Part shown: positions 16,298-24,672 of the stretch, one piece after another
Layout of the letters: the number at the start of each line of letters is the position of its first letter
Position numbering within the stretch: the stretch's first letter is position 1
Assembly: GCA_900553035.1 (NCBI GenBank)
Contig: USCC01000018.1
Coordinates: 1 to 26,870, forward strand
Length of the DNA stretch: 26,870 nucleotides
Direction of reading: 5' to 3'
Origin: an uncultured Rhodospirillaceae bacterium
Lineage (GTDB): Bacteria > Pseudomonadota > Alphaproteobacteria > CAAGCB01 > CAG-977
Notes under the pieces: generated by a model
What the model saw: the letters and a program-made list of their open reading frames with translations, nothing else
What the model was told of the DNA's origin: nothing
Databases searched by the model: none
Made by a program: the position numbers and the translations under genes

Positions 16298-16302
16298 GTC
16301 AA
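16275..16302 (-). promoter_or_regulatory. strong promoter for the arfA candidate
   Basis: On the minus strand a perfect -35 TTGACA (16302-16297) and -10 TATGAT (16280-16275) are separated by 16 bases. The start is predicted near 16268, about 26 nt before the arfA ATG. Confidence 0.75.
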
Positions 16303-16325
16303 AAGGAACCAGCAAAGGACAGGTC

Positions 16326-16919
16326 ATGAAAGCATATACTCAGGGTGAAATCGATTATTTCTGTGGTGTTTACGCCATTATCAACGCCTGCCGCCGGATG
16401 ATGAGCCGCCGCCGTCCGTTTTCCTATAATGACGGATGCCTGTTTTATCAGCATCTGATGGACAAACTTATTGCGGACGGACGGATTGCCGAAGTCCTGC
16501 ATCACGGGACGGATTATGATTTGCTGGGCAGCCTTCTGGAAGAGGCACGCGCGTATATGCATGAAACGTTCGGAGCCCGGCTGGTATTTGACCGGCCGTA
16601 CGCCGGCACGGATAAAACGCTGGAACAGGCGGCCCGGGAGATCGGAGAAACTTTGAAAAATCCTCTGAATTCATACATCATCCGCTTTAACAACAGGGAA
16701 GTGGGCGACCATTGGTCTGTCATTGCGGGAAAAAGCCGGGAAAAATTCAGCCTGTTTGACAGTTACGCTTATCCGGCCATTAACCTGCAGACATCCTCCT
16801 GGATTCCGGAAAATGTTCCTCTGAAAATTACGGAAAAGAACCCGACCGGAGCACCTCAGCCTCCGAAAGGGGCGACGTACATCGTCAAACACGGTCTGGT
16901 TTTTCTTTCTCTGTCATAG
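16326..16919 (+). CDS. putative papain-fold cysteine peptidase (C39-like), small
   Basis: I do not recognise the exact family of this 197-residue protein. It shows a papain-like order of catalytic groups: Gln6, Cys13 in DYFCGVYAIINA, His129 in VGDHWSVIAG and Asp145 in SLFDSY. Such Q-C-H-D order occurs in C39 and related peptidases and in some transglutaminase-like folds. No signal peptide or membrane segment is seen, so it should be cytoplasmic or exported by another route. A GGACAG site precedes the ATG. It is transcribed divergently from the arfA candidate. Substrate and role are unknown; it could be an immunity, effector or housekeeping hydrolase. Confidence 0.55.
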   Translation: MKAYTQGEIDYFCGVYAIINACRRMMSRRRPFSYNDGCLFYQHLMDKLIADGRIAEVLHHGTDYDLLGSLLEEARAYMHETFGARLVFDRPYAGTDKTLEQAAREIGETLKNPLNSYIIRFNNREVGDHWSVIAGKSREKFSLFDSYAYPAINLQTSSWIPENVPLKITEKNPTGAPQPPKGATYIVKHGLVFLSLS

Positions 16920-16943
16920 AGGGCTTTGTATCTCAACGCCGAC

Positions 16944-17031
16944 CAGGAGTGAAGTCAGATTTTATTGCTAAGCAATAAAAAGGGAAATACTTCTCGGAAG
17001 CTTCGGTTTGGGCAGGGCAGACCGTCCAGTT
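16944..17031. repeat. dispersed palindromic repeat, copy 1
   Basis: Copy 1 of an ~88-bp direct repeat with its partner 132 bp downstream. It starts CAGGAGTGAAGTCAG, holds the 10-bp palindrome TTTTATTGCT-A-AGCAATAAAA (16960-16980), continues with CTTCTCGGAAGCTTCGG and ends GTCCAGTT. Only a few bases differ from copy 2. Confidence 0.9.
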
Positions 17032-17075
17032 TAAAGGATCGTGCAGGTTCGAGTTCGTTCCCCAGAGCCGTTGGT

Positions 17076-17164
17076 CAGGAGTGAAGTCAGATTTTATTGC
17101 TAAGCAATAAAAAGGGAAACACTTCTCGGAAGCTTCGGTTCGGGCAGGGCAGACCTGTCCAGTT
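17076..17164. repeat. dispersed palindromic repeat, copy 2
   Basis: Copy 2 matches copy 1 with a one-base insertion near its right end and C/T changes. The palindrome lies at 17092-17112. A third, diverged copy is at 6339-6376, which shows a dispersed family rather than one local duplication. Confidence 0.9.
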
Positions 17165-17260
17165 CGGGACGTTTCCGGTAGCTGTTTCACGGAGTTTTCG
17201 TCGTATATTCATCACCTCAAAAAACTTCCGCCGTGCCGGATACGGAGTTCCTCCCTCGCA

Positions 17261-17290
17261 AAAAGGCCCCGCTTTTCAACGGGGCCTTTT
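17261..17290. terminator. terminator of the acyl-CoA synthetase gene
   Basis: An 11-bp stem AAAAGGCCCCG (17261-17271) / CGGGGCCTTTT (17280-17290) with an 8-nt loop lies just downstream of the minus-strand gene ending at 17310. Symmetric A and T tracts allow action in both directions. Confidence 0.9.
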
Positions 17291-17309
17291 CATGTTTTTC
17301 AGCAAAGCC

Positions 17310-19463
17310 TTATTTGATGGCCAAACGCGGCTTTCCTTCGACAACCGGCTTCACAACGATACGGGCGTCAACAGCGACGGCGCCGCTTTCGTCAACCAGA
17401 AGCGGGTTGATGTCCAGTTCCGTAATTTCGGGAATATCGACAATCATCTGTCCGATCTGCACCATGATCTGCACGATCTGGTCAATATCAGCGGCCGGAC
17501 GGTCGCGATAGCCTTTCAGCAGATTGTAGATACGCGTCTTGGACAGAGCCGACAAAGCCTGAGCACGGTTCAGCGGGGGAAGGGCAATCGAGCTGTCCTT
17601 GATGACTTCGACTGCCGTACCGCCCTGGCCGACCATGATTGCCGGGCCGAAAATGGGATCCGTGGTCACGCCGACAATGACTTCGTGCGGGCGCGGCTTG
17701 GAAATCATTTCCTGAACCGTCACGCCGTCCAGCTTTGCATTGGGCAGATTCTTCGCAATGCGCGTCAGCATTTCATCCGTCGCCTTTTCAACTTCTTCCG
17801 GAGTTTTCAGGCCCAGGACGACGCCGCCGGCATCGGATTTGTGCGTAATGTCGTTCGACAGAATCTTAACCGCAACCGTTGTACCGATTTCTTCCGCAAT
17901 TTTGCGGGCTTCAGCGGCGTTCGTCGCGATTTTCGTCCGCACGACAGGAATGCTGTAATGCGTAAAGACTTCCTTCGCCTCAAATTCCGTCATGATGCTG
18001 CGGCCGTCGGCCATGACTTTCTTCACAACGGCTTCGGCGGCAGCTTTGTTGACCGGAAGCGTTTCAGGCTTCACAGCGTCAACCTTTTCACGCGTTTCGC
18101 GCAGAGCCTGAGAATCAGCCACATACACAAACGCCTTCACGCCGCGTTCGCCGGATTCAAAGTTCGGCAGGCCGAATTTCTTGAACATTTCAATACCCGG
18201 CAGGACGACATAACCGCCGACCCAGCATCCGAAAATGCGACCCGATTTGCGTTCGGATTCAACCGCCAAAACCTTTTCGGCGACTTCTTCTCCCGAAGTC
18301 ACGCCCGTCGGAACGTACATCACCAGAATATCTTCAACTTCCGGCGCATCCAGAAGGACGTTCAGGGCATCCGCATAACGCTTGCCCGGTGCGTCACCGA
18401 TAACATCGACAGGGTTGGAATGCGACCATGTGGACGGCAGAACGGCGTCCAGCTTCGCCTTTGTTTCGTCAGACAACTTTGTCAGCTTGCCGCCGGCCTG
18501 AATCAGTCCGTCAACCGCCAGAACGCCCGGTCCGCCGCCGTTCGTCAGGATGACAAGATTACGGCTTTCGACGCTTTCGCGGAAGTTCAGGAACTGCATC
18601 GCGGCATACATGTCTTCCAGATCCTGCAGGCGGATGATGCCCGCACGGTCAAAGGCCGCGTCATACACGTTGTCCCCGCCCGCCAGAGCGCCTGTATGGG
18701 AAGCCGCCGCTGCGGCGCCTTCGGCAACACGCCCCGACTTGATGGCGAACAGGGGTTTTTTCTTCGCAACACGGCGTGCGGCCTTCATGAAGCCTTCGCG
18801 ATCCTTGACGGATTCAATGTACATGAAAATCGCGTTCGTGTCCGGATCATCGGCCAGATAATCCAGCATGTCCGGGAATGCGGCTTCCATGGCGTCGCCG
18901 ATGGAGGAAAAGTAAGAGAAACCGATGTTTTTCGGCTTGGCCCAGTCAAGAACGGAAACGCACAGAGCGCCGGACTGGGAAATAAAGGCGATTTTGCCGT
19001 TAATGGCCGGAGTCGTTGTAAAGCTGGCATTCAGGCCGATACGCGGCACCAGCGTGCCCAGGCAGTTCGGACCGACCAGGCGCATACCGTATTTCTTTGC
19101 CGTCGCCAGCGTTTTTTCCTGCAGGTTTTCACCGGCTTCGTTCTTGATATTCAGACCCGCCGCAATGATGATGGCCGCACGCGTGCCTTTTTCACACAGC
19201 TGCTGAATGGAATCGGGAACAGCCGTGGGGGGAATGCAAAGCACGGCCAGATCCGGCGTTTTGGGCAGATCCGGGACGCTCTTGTAGGACTGCACGCCGT
19301 GAATCAGCTCGCCTTTGGGGTTGACGGGCATGATATCGCCCTGGAAACCGCCTTCCAGCAGGTTTTGCATAATCACAGAACCGACCGACATCGGACGGTT
19401 GGAAGCTCCGATCAACGCAACGGATTTCGGTGCGAAGAGCTTGTCAAGGTTTTCTGTAGTCAT
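17310..19463 (-). CDS. ADP-forming acyl-CoA synthetase (acetate-CoA ligase type)
   Basis: This 717-residue enzyme interconverts acyl-CoA, ADP and phosphate with acid, CoA and ATP. The order is CoA-binding domain (about 1-130, starting KSVALIGASNRP), two ligase/flavodoxin-like domains (about 140-460) and an ATP-grasp domain (about 490-715). The phospho-carrying His is His256 in SHTGALAGGD, and the second conserved His is His541 in DITHKSDAGGV. Alpha and beta parts are fused. The C-terminal GNAT domain found in related Pat protein acetyltransferases is absent, which argues for a metabolic ligase. A GAGGCG site precedes the ATG. It suits acetate formation with ATP gain in a fermenting cell. Confidence 0.88.
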   Translation of the reverse strand: MTTENLDKLFAPKSVALIGASNRPMSVGSVIMQNLLEGGFQGDIMPVNPKGELIHGVQSYKSVPDLPKTPDLAVLCIPPTAVPDSIQQLCEKGTRAAIIIAAGLNIKNEAGENLQEKTLATAKKYGMRLVGPNCLGTLVPRIGLNASFTTTPAINGKIAFISQSGALCVSVLDWAKPKNIGFSYFSSIGDAMEAAFPDMLDYLADDPDTNAIFMYIESVKDREGFMKAARRVAKKKPLFAIKSGRVAEGAAAAASHTGALAGGDNVYDAAFDRAGIIRLQDLEDMYAAMQFLNFRESVESRNLVILTNGGGPGVLAVDGLIQAGGKLTKLSDETKAKLDAVLPSTWSHSNPVDVIGDAPGKRYADALNVLLDAPEVEDILVMYVPTGVTSGEEVAEKVLAVESERKSGRIFGCWVGGYVVLPGIEMFKKFGLPNFESGERGVKAFVYVADSQALRETREKVDAVKPETLPVNKAAAEAVVKKVMADGRSIMTEFEAKEVFTHYSIPVVRTKIATNAAEARKIAEEIGTTVAVKILSNDITHKSDAGGVVLGLKTPEEVEKATDEMLTRIAKNLPNAKLDGVTVQEMISKPRPHEVIVGVTTDPIFGPAIMVGQGGTAVEVIKDSSIALPPLNRAQALSALSKTRIYNLLKGYRDRPAADIDQIVQIMVQIGQMIVDIPEITELDINPLLVDESGAVAVDARIVVKPVVEGKPRLAIK

Positions 19464-19650
19464 TATCGCCTCTGATAATACAATGAAAAAAAATTAAGCC
19501 AATATTTCAGGAATATCAGCTTCTTCGAAATGGATTCGTCGGAGCTACTTTGGGATATTTTTGATTTCAAAGCAACCCCAAAAAGTCCTTGGGAAGGAAT
19601 ATTTTTTCTTTTCCTGTCAATTTACCGCGGAATGTGGTATTCAGGACATC

Positions 19651-20724
19651 ATGAAGAAGTTCGGCATATTTTCCTGCGGCCTGATTTTCGGCCTTTCGGC
19701 GGTTTCCGGCGTCCGTGCGGCGGAAGACCTGCGCATTGCCGTCGTGGCGCCCGAAAACAGCGGGCGGGAGCAGGAGGTTATCACCGGTCTGGAAATGGCT
19801 CTGAAGGATCTGAACGCCTATACTTCTTATAATGTCAGTATCCGTTCGTATCCCGAAACATGCCGCACCGAAGAGGATCGGCGGGCCGCCGTCCGTATTG
19901 CCGAAGAAAATCCGTCCTTTGTCATCGGGTACGTCTGCGCCTATTCGGCCATGGCGGCACAGCAGGAATACGCCGCCCGCAATATTCCTTATTTCACCCT
20001 GTCCATTGTCGCGCCGAGCCTGACGTCGCAGAAAAACGAAAATGTCGTCCGGCTGTGTCCGCGCACGGACCGGCAGTTTGCCGACTTCGCCGAAATGCTG
20101 AAACAGCGTTATCCGGGGCGGCGTTTTATCCTTCTGGACGACACGACGCCGGACAGCGGAAAGTTCATGGACGTTCTGGAAAAAGCGCTGGATTCCAAGC
20201 GGGTAAAACGCCTGAAAGTTCCCCTGAGACAGGCGAACAAAAATATTAAAATGTTGTCGCAACAGTCTGATTTTAAAGCTGATTTTATTGTAATCGGCTC
20301 TGTAATTCCCGACGAGGCCGTCCGTCTGATTTCCCGGGTTCGTGAAGCCGGAATTAAAACGCCGGTGATCGGTCTGGATGTTCTCGGCACGCCTGAATTC
20401 AGCCGTATGATCGGTTCGATGAAGGAAGGGATTTACTACTATGCCTTTGAAGACCGCCGCCATTCCTTTGACGCGGCCGGTCTGATCGCCGGAATGCGTT
20501 TTTCCGGCATTGAGCCGACCCAGGCCGCGATCGCGTCCTATGCCGCCGCCCAGATATGGTGGCAGGCTCGGCGGAACGCCGGGGAAGGGAGGCTTGCCCT
20601 GCATGATCGGACCTATGAAACGGTCATGGGATCCGTTTCCATTGACGGCGGCGGCGATATCCGCGACGGGCTGCCCGGCGTGCTTTACCGGTGGGAGGGG
20701 AACACGCCTGTACCGGTTTATTAA
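19651..20724 (+). CDS. periplasmic ABC-transporter binding protein, LivJ-like
   Basis: This 357-residue secreted binding protein begins at the ATG at 19651: MKKFGIFSCGLIFGLSAVSG forms a signal peptide cleaved after VRA near residue 24. The mature protein starts with the type I periplasmic-fold strand EDLRIAVVAPENSG and continues with the IGYVCAYSAMAAQQ..ARNIPYFTLS segment common to branched-chain amino acid binding proteins (Peripla_BP_6). A longer frame to 19561 lacks a ribosome site and would bury the signal peptide. No permease or ATPase genes lie beside it, so it is an orphan receptor or serves a distant transporter. The ligand is not readable. Confidence 0.85.
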   Translation: MKKFGIFSCGLIFGLSAVSGVRAAEDLRIAVVAPENSGREQEVITGLEMALKDLNAYTSYNVSIRSYPETCRTEEDRRAAVRIAEENPSFVIGYVCAYSAMAAQQEYAARNIPYFTLSIVAPSLTSQKNENVVRLCPRTDRQFADFAEMLKQRYPGRRFILLDDTTPDSGKFMDVLEKALDSKRVKRLKVPLRQANKNIKMLSQQSDFKADFIVIGSVIPDEAVRLISRVREAGIKTPVIGLDVLGTPEFSRMIGSMKEGIYYYAFEDRRHSFDAAGLIAGMRFSGIEPTQAAIASYAAAQIWWQARRNAGEGRLALHDRTYETVMGSVSIDGGGDIRDGLPGVLYRWEGNTPVPVY

Positions 20725-20845
20725 CACCCTGAAAAATAACGGAAAACAGGCGGTTTTTTCTGAAAGAAAAGAAAAGCTTTCCTTTTCGGTGCGGTTCGGT
20801 GTAAAAAAGGATAACTTTTTTATTTAATATTGAGGATGAAACATC

Positions 20846-21316
20846 ATGGCAGGAAGCGTAAACAAAGTCATTTTGGTCGGCAACGTCGGCAAGGATCCCG
20901 AAGTGCGGCAGTCGGGGAGCGGGCAGAAAATCGTGAATTTCCCGCTGGCCACCTCTGAAACATGGAAGGATAAGTCCGGCGAACGTCAGGAAAAGACCGA
21001 ATGGCACCGCATCGTCATTTTCAACCAGGGGCTGGCTGAAATCGCCGAACGCTATGTCAGGAAAGGTTCAAAGCTGTACGTGGAAGGGGCTCTGCAGACC
21101 CGCAAATGGACGGATCAGACCGGCGCCGATAAATACACAACCGAAATCGTTCTTGGGAATTACCGCGGGGAAATGACTCTTCTGGACAGCAAGGGATCCT
21201 CTTCCGACAGTTCCTTTGCTTCCGCCGCGCCGGCCATGAATATGGACGCCGGGTCGGGATGGGATGCCAAACCGGCCGGAAATGCGGGCGGCTTTGATGA
21301 CGAGATTCCGTTCTAA
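20846..21316 (+). CDS. ssb: single-stranded DNA-binding protein
   Basis: This 156-residue OB-fold protein coats single-stranded DNA in replication and repair. The start MAGSVNKVILVGNVGKDPEVR and WKDKSGERQEKTEWHRIV are hallmark segments. A low-complexity Ser/Ala/Gly linker (about 112-148) leads to the acidic tip DDEIPF, which docks partner proteins. A GAGGATGAAACATC leader with weak site precedes the ATG. It lies 50 nt before gyrA, an order common in alphaproteobacteria. Confidence 0.97.
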   Translation: MAGSVNKVILVGNVGKDPEVRQSGSGQKIVNFPLATSETWKDKSGERQEKTEWHRIVIFNQGLAEIAERYVRKGSKLYVEGALQTRKWTDQTGADKYTTEIVLGNYRGEMTLLDSKGSSSDSSFASAAPAMNMDAGSGWDAKPAGNAGGFDDEIPF

Positions 21317-21366
21317 AAGGAACGCAGAGGCTCCCGTCGGTTATCAATGTTGATTGGATGTAAAAC

Positions 21367-24138
21367 GTGTCTGTAGAAAATAGTGTCAGTGAAGCTTCGA
21401 TCGCGCCCGTCGTTATCGAAGAGGAAATGAAGCGTTCTTATCTTGATTACGCCATGAGCGTTATCGTGGCGCGTGCGCTGCCGGATGTGCGGGATGGTCT
21501 GAAACCCGTTCACCGCCGTATCCTGTACGCCATGCATGAAAGCGGTTATGATTATAACAAGCCTTTCCGCAAATCCGCCCGTATCGTGGGCGATGTCATG
21601 GGTAAATATCATCCGCACGGCGATGCCGCCATTTACGACGCCATGGTTCGTATGGCGCAGGATTTTTCAATGCGGGTGCCGCTGATTTCCTCTCAGGGGA
21701 ACTTTGGTTCAATTGACGGCGACCCTCCGGCCGCCATGCGTTATACGGAAGCCCGGCTGGGCCTTTCCGCGCATATGTTGCTGGACGATATTGACAGGGA
21801 TACGGTAAATTTTCAGCCGAACTATGACGAAACGGTCAACGAACCCGTCGTTCTTCCGGCGCGTTTCCCGAACCTGCTGGTCAACGGGGCGGGCGGTATT
21901 GCGGTCGGGATGGCGACGAACATTGCTCCCCATAACCTGGGTGAAGTTATTGATGCCGCCATTGCTTATGTCGACAATCCGAACATTACATCTGAAGAAC
22001 TGCTTGAAATCGTCCCGGGGCCTGATTTCCCGACGGGCGGTTTGATCCTGGGCCGTTCGGGTTCGCGGTCGGCCGCTTTGACCGGGCGCGGCTCCATCAT
22101 TATGCGCGGACGGACTCATATTGAAGAAATCCGAAAGGACCGCTGGGCGATCATCATTACGGAAATTCCGTACCAGGTCAACAAAGCGGCCATGATTGCG
22201 CGGATGGCCGAACTTGTCCGTGAAAAAACGATTGAAGGAATTTCCGACCTGCGTGATGAATCTGACCGGCAGGGCATTCGCGTTGTCGTCGAAATCAAAC
22301 GCGAACATCACCCGGAAATCGTCCTGAACCAGCTGTTCCGCTATACAGCCTTACAGACGAGTTTCGGCGCGAACATGATTGCCTTGAACGCCGGACGGCC
22401 GCAGATGATGAACCTGCATGACATGATTGCCGCGTTCATTGAATTCCGCGAAGAGGTTATCCGCCGCCGGACGATTTACGAACTGGGTAAAGCGCGCGAC
22501 CGGGCGCATCTGTTGGTTGGTTTGGCGATCGCCGTTGAAAACCTCGACCCGGTCATCAAGTTGATCCGCGAAGCGCCCAATCCGGCTGTCGCAAAGGAAC
22601 AGCTGATGGCGAATGATTGGAAAGCCGCAGATGTTGAGCCGCTGATCGTCCTGATCGACGATCCGGAATACAAGGTCGTGGATGGAAAATACAAGCTGTC
22701 CGAAGAACAGGCAAAGGCCATTTTGGATTTACGTCTGCACCGTCTGACCGGTTTGGAACGTGATAAAATTCATGCTGAACTGATTGAACTGGGCGGTGAA
22801 ATCAAGGAGCTTCTGTCCATTCTGGGTTCCCGCGAAAAGCTTTACGGCATCATGCGCGATGAATTGATCGAAGTCCGCCAGCAGTTCGCTACGCCGCGGC
22901 GCACCACGATTGAAGACGTGGAATTCGAACATGATATTGAAGACCTGATCCAGCGCGAAGACATGGTTGTAACGGTTACGAACACAGGCTACATCAAGCG
23001 CGTTCCGCTGTCGACTTACCGGGCACAGCGGCGCGGCGGAAAGGGCCGGTCGGGCATGAACACGCACGAAGAGGATTATGTCACCAATCTGTTCGTGGCC
23101 AGCACGCATACGCCGGTTCTGTTCTTCTCCAGCGCAGGGCAGGTGTACAAGATGAAAGTCTACCGTCTGCCGATCGGTTCGCCGCAGTCCGCCGGAAAAG
23201 CGCTGATCAACCTGCTTCCTTTGAAACAGGATGAGCGCATTACGACAATCATGCAGCTGCCCGAAGATGAGAAGGAATGCGAAAACCTTGACGTCATGTT
23301 CGCCACACGTTCCGGAGGCGTACGCCGGAACAAGCTGTCCGATTTCGTGGACGTCAAGGCAAACGGCAAAATCGCCATGAAGCTGGATGAAGGTGATACG
23401 CTGATTGATGTGAAGATCTGTACGGATGAGCAGGACGTTCTGCTGGCGACGAAAGGCGGCAAGTCCATTCGCTTCCCGGTTTCCGACGTCCGCGTCTTTT
23501 CCGGCCGTACTTCGACCGGTGTACGCGGCATTCGACTGGCTTCGGGCGACGAAGTGATTTCGATGTCCGTGCTGATCCATGCGACGGCAGATGTTGAAAA
23601 ACGGAATGCTTATCTGAAAATGGCCAAGGCTCTGCGCCGTCAGGAAGGTCTTGAAGACAGCGGTACGGATGATCTGGAAGAAACGACTGTCACGCTGACA
23701 GATGATGAATTCCAGACCATGCAGTCCGCAGAGGAATTCATCCTCACCGTGACGGACAGCGGTTATGGCAAGCGTTCTTCGGCTTATGAGTACCGGATTA
23801 CCGGGCGCGGCGGCCAGGGCGTTACGAATATTGACAATACGAAACGCAAAGATTCCGTCGTGGCGTCTTTCCCGGTTTCTGATGCGGCGCATATCATGCT
23901 GGTAACGGACGGCGGCAAGCTGATCCGCATGCCGGTCAAGGATATCCGTATTGCGGGGCGCAACACGATGGGCGTTATCCTGTTCCGTCTGAACGATGCC
24001 GAACATGTCGTTTCGGCGACCTGTATCGAGGATTATGAGGACGGGGAAGAAACAGTGGAAAACGAAGCGTCTGAAGCCGAAACTGCCGACAACAATGTAT
24101 CGGACGGTGCGGACGTTGCGCCTGTTGCGGAAGAATAG
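21367..24138 (+). CDS. gyrA: DNA gyrase subunit A
   Basis: This 923-residue subunit breaks and rejoins DNA in the type II topoisomerase that adds negative supercoils. The start is a GTG. The catalytic Tyr is Tyr126 in AAMRYTEARL. The quinolone-contact helix reads HPHGDAAIYD: the position equal to E. coli Ser83 is Ala87 and the Asp87 equivalent is Asp91. The GyrA box QRRGGKG lies at the start of the C-terminal DNA-wrapping domain. An extra acidic insertion (near 765-795, EGLEDSGTDDLEETTVTLTDD) and an acidic Glu/Asp tail match alphaproteobacterial GyrA proteins. coaD begins 15 nt downstream. Confidence 0.97.
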   Translation: MSVENSVSEASIAPVVIEEEMKRSYLDYAMSVIVARALPDVRDGLKPVHRRILYAMHESGYDYNKPFRKSARIVGDVMGKYHPHGDAAIYDAMVRMAQDFSMRVPLISSQGNFGSIDGDPPAAMRYTEARLGLSAHMLLDDIDRDTVNFQPNYDETVNEPVVLPARFPNLLVNGAGGIAVGMATNIAPHNLGEVIDAAIAYVDNPNITSEELLEIVPGPDFPTGGLILGRSGSRSAALTGRGSIIMRGRTHIEEIRKDRWAIIITEIPYQVNKAAMIARMAELVREKTIEGISDLRDESDRQGIRVVVEIKREHHPEIVLNQLFRYTALQTSFGANMIALNAGRPQMMNLHDMIAAFIEFREEVIRRRTIYELGKARDRAHLLVGLAIAVENLDPVIKLIREAPNPAVAKEQLMANDWKAADVEPLIVLIDDPEYKVVDGKYKLSEEQAKAILDLRLHRLTGLERDKIHAELIELGGEIKELLSILGSREKLYGIMRDELIEVRQQFATPRRTTIEDVEFEHDIEDLIQREDMVVTVTNTGYIKRVPLSTYRAQRRGGKGRSGMNTHEEDYVTNLFVASTHTPVLFFSSAGQVYKMKVYRLPIGSPQSAGKALINLLPLKQDERITTIMQLPEDEKECENLDVMFATRSGGVRRNKLSDFVDVKANGKIAMKLDEGDTLIDVKICTDEQDVLLATKGGKSIRFPVSDVRVFSGRTSTGVRGIRLASGDEVISMSVLIHATADVEKRNAYLKMAKALRRQEGLEDSGTDDLEETTVTLTDDEFQTMQSAEEFILTVTDSGYGKRSSAYEYRITGRGGQGVTNIDNTKRKDSVVASFPVSDAAHIMLVTDGGKLIRMPVKDIRIAGRNTMGVILFRLNDAEHVVSATCIEDYEDGEETVENEASEAETADNNVSDGADVAPVAEE

Positions 24139-24153
24139 AGCGGGAGAGGGGCT

Positions 24154-24672
24154 GTGTCTGAAACTATCGGCATTTACCCGGGGACTTTTGATCCTGTTAC
24201 GTACGGTCATCTGGACATTGTCCGCCGTGCCATTTCCGTTGTTGACCGCCTGATTGTCGGTGTGGCGGTCAACGAAATCAAAAAGCCTTTGTTCTCTCTT
24301 GAAGAACGGCTGCGTCTGACACAGGCGGAAGTCCGGCTGATTGCGGAAGAAACAGGAAAAACGATTGAAGTCAAGCCGCTGGACAATCTGCTTGTGAAAT
24401 TTGCCCGTCAGCATAATTCTCACATTATTTTCCGTGGGTTGCGTGCTGTTTCGGACTTTGAGTACGAGTTCAAAATGTGTGTGATGAACCGCCGTCTGGC
24501 ACCGGAAATCGAAACAGTCTTTCTGATGGCTTCGGAACGGCATCAGTTTGTTTCATCGATTTTCGTCAAAGAAATCTGTCGTCTGGGCGGCGATATTTCC
24601 ACTTTTGTCTCGGAAGACGTCGCGAAAGAACTGATGAACCGATATGAAGAATTGGGTGAAATCAATGAGTAA
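24154..24672 (+). CDS. coaD: phosphopantetheine adenylyltransferase
   Basis: This 172-residue enzyme adenylates 4'-phosphopantetheine, the step before the last in coenzyme A synthesis. The nucleotidyltransferase start YPGTFDPVTYGHLDIV carries the catalytic His19 of the TxGH-type motif, and the C-terminal VSSIFVKEICRLGGD corresponds to the ISSTxVR signature. The start is GTG with GGGAGAGGGG upstream. It follows gyrA by 15 nt, and its end overlaps the cyclophilin start, so the three are an operon. Confidence 0.96.
   Translation: MSETIGIYPGTFDPVTYGHLDIVRRAISVVDRLIVGVAVNEIKKPLFSLEERLRLTQAEVRLIAEETGKTIEVKPLDNLLVKFARQHNSHIIFRGLRAVSDFEYEFKMCVMNRRLAPEIETVFLMASERHQFVSSIFVKEICRLGGDISTFVSEDVAKELMNRYEELGEINE

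Larger units (their letters stand above)
16920..17260. other. gene-free gap with direct repeats
   Basis: Between the peptidase gene and the terminator of the acyl-CoA synthetase. It contains the two ~90-bp direct repeats described separately. A minus-strand frame across them (16933-17190) repeats its own peptide because of the repeat and has no ribosome site, so I do not call it a gene. Confidence 0.65.

Noticed and set aside
17047..17060. tRNA T-arm-like GGTTCGAGTTC
   Set aside because: No matching acceptor, D or anticodon arms around it.
16933..17190. Minus-strand frame with an internally repeated peptide
   Set aside because: The peptide repeat is a side effect of the DNA direct repeat; no ribosome site, and the palindrome lies within it.
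17097..19475. 792-codon plus-strand frame opposite the acyl-CoA synthetase
   Set aside because: Composition is rich in Arg, Asn, Phe and His, typical of the antisense of a GC-biased gene; the minus-strand frame has complete domains and motifs.
19567..20727. 386-codon minus-strand frame opposite the LivJ-like gene
   Set aside because: Antisense shadow; the plus strand has a signal peptide and family fold.
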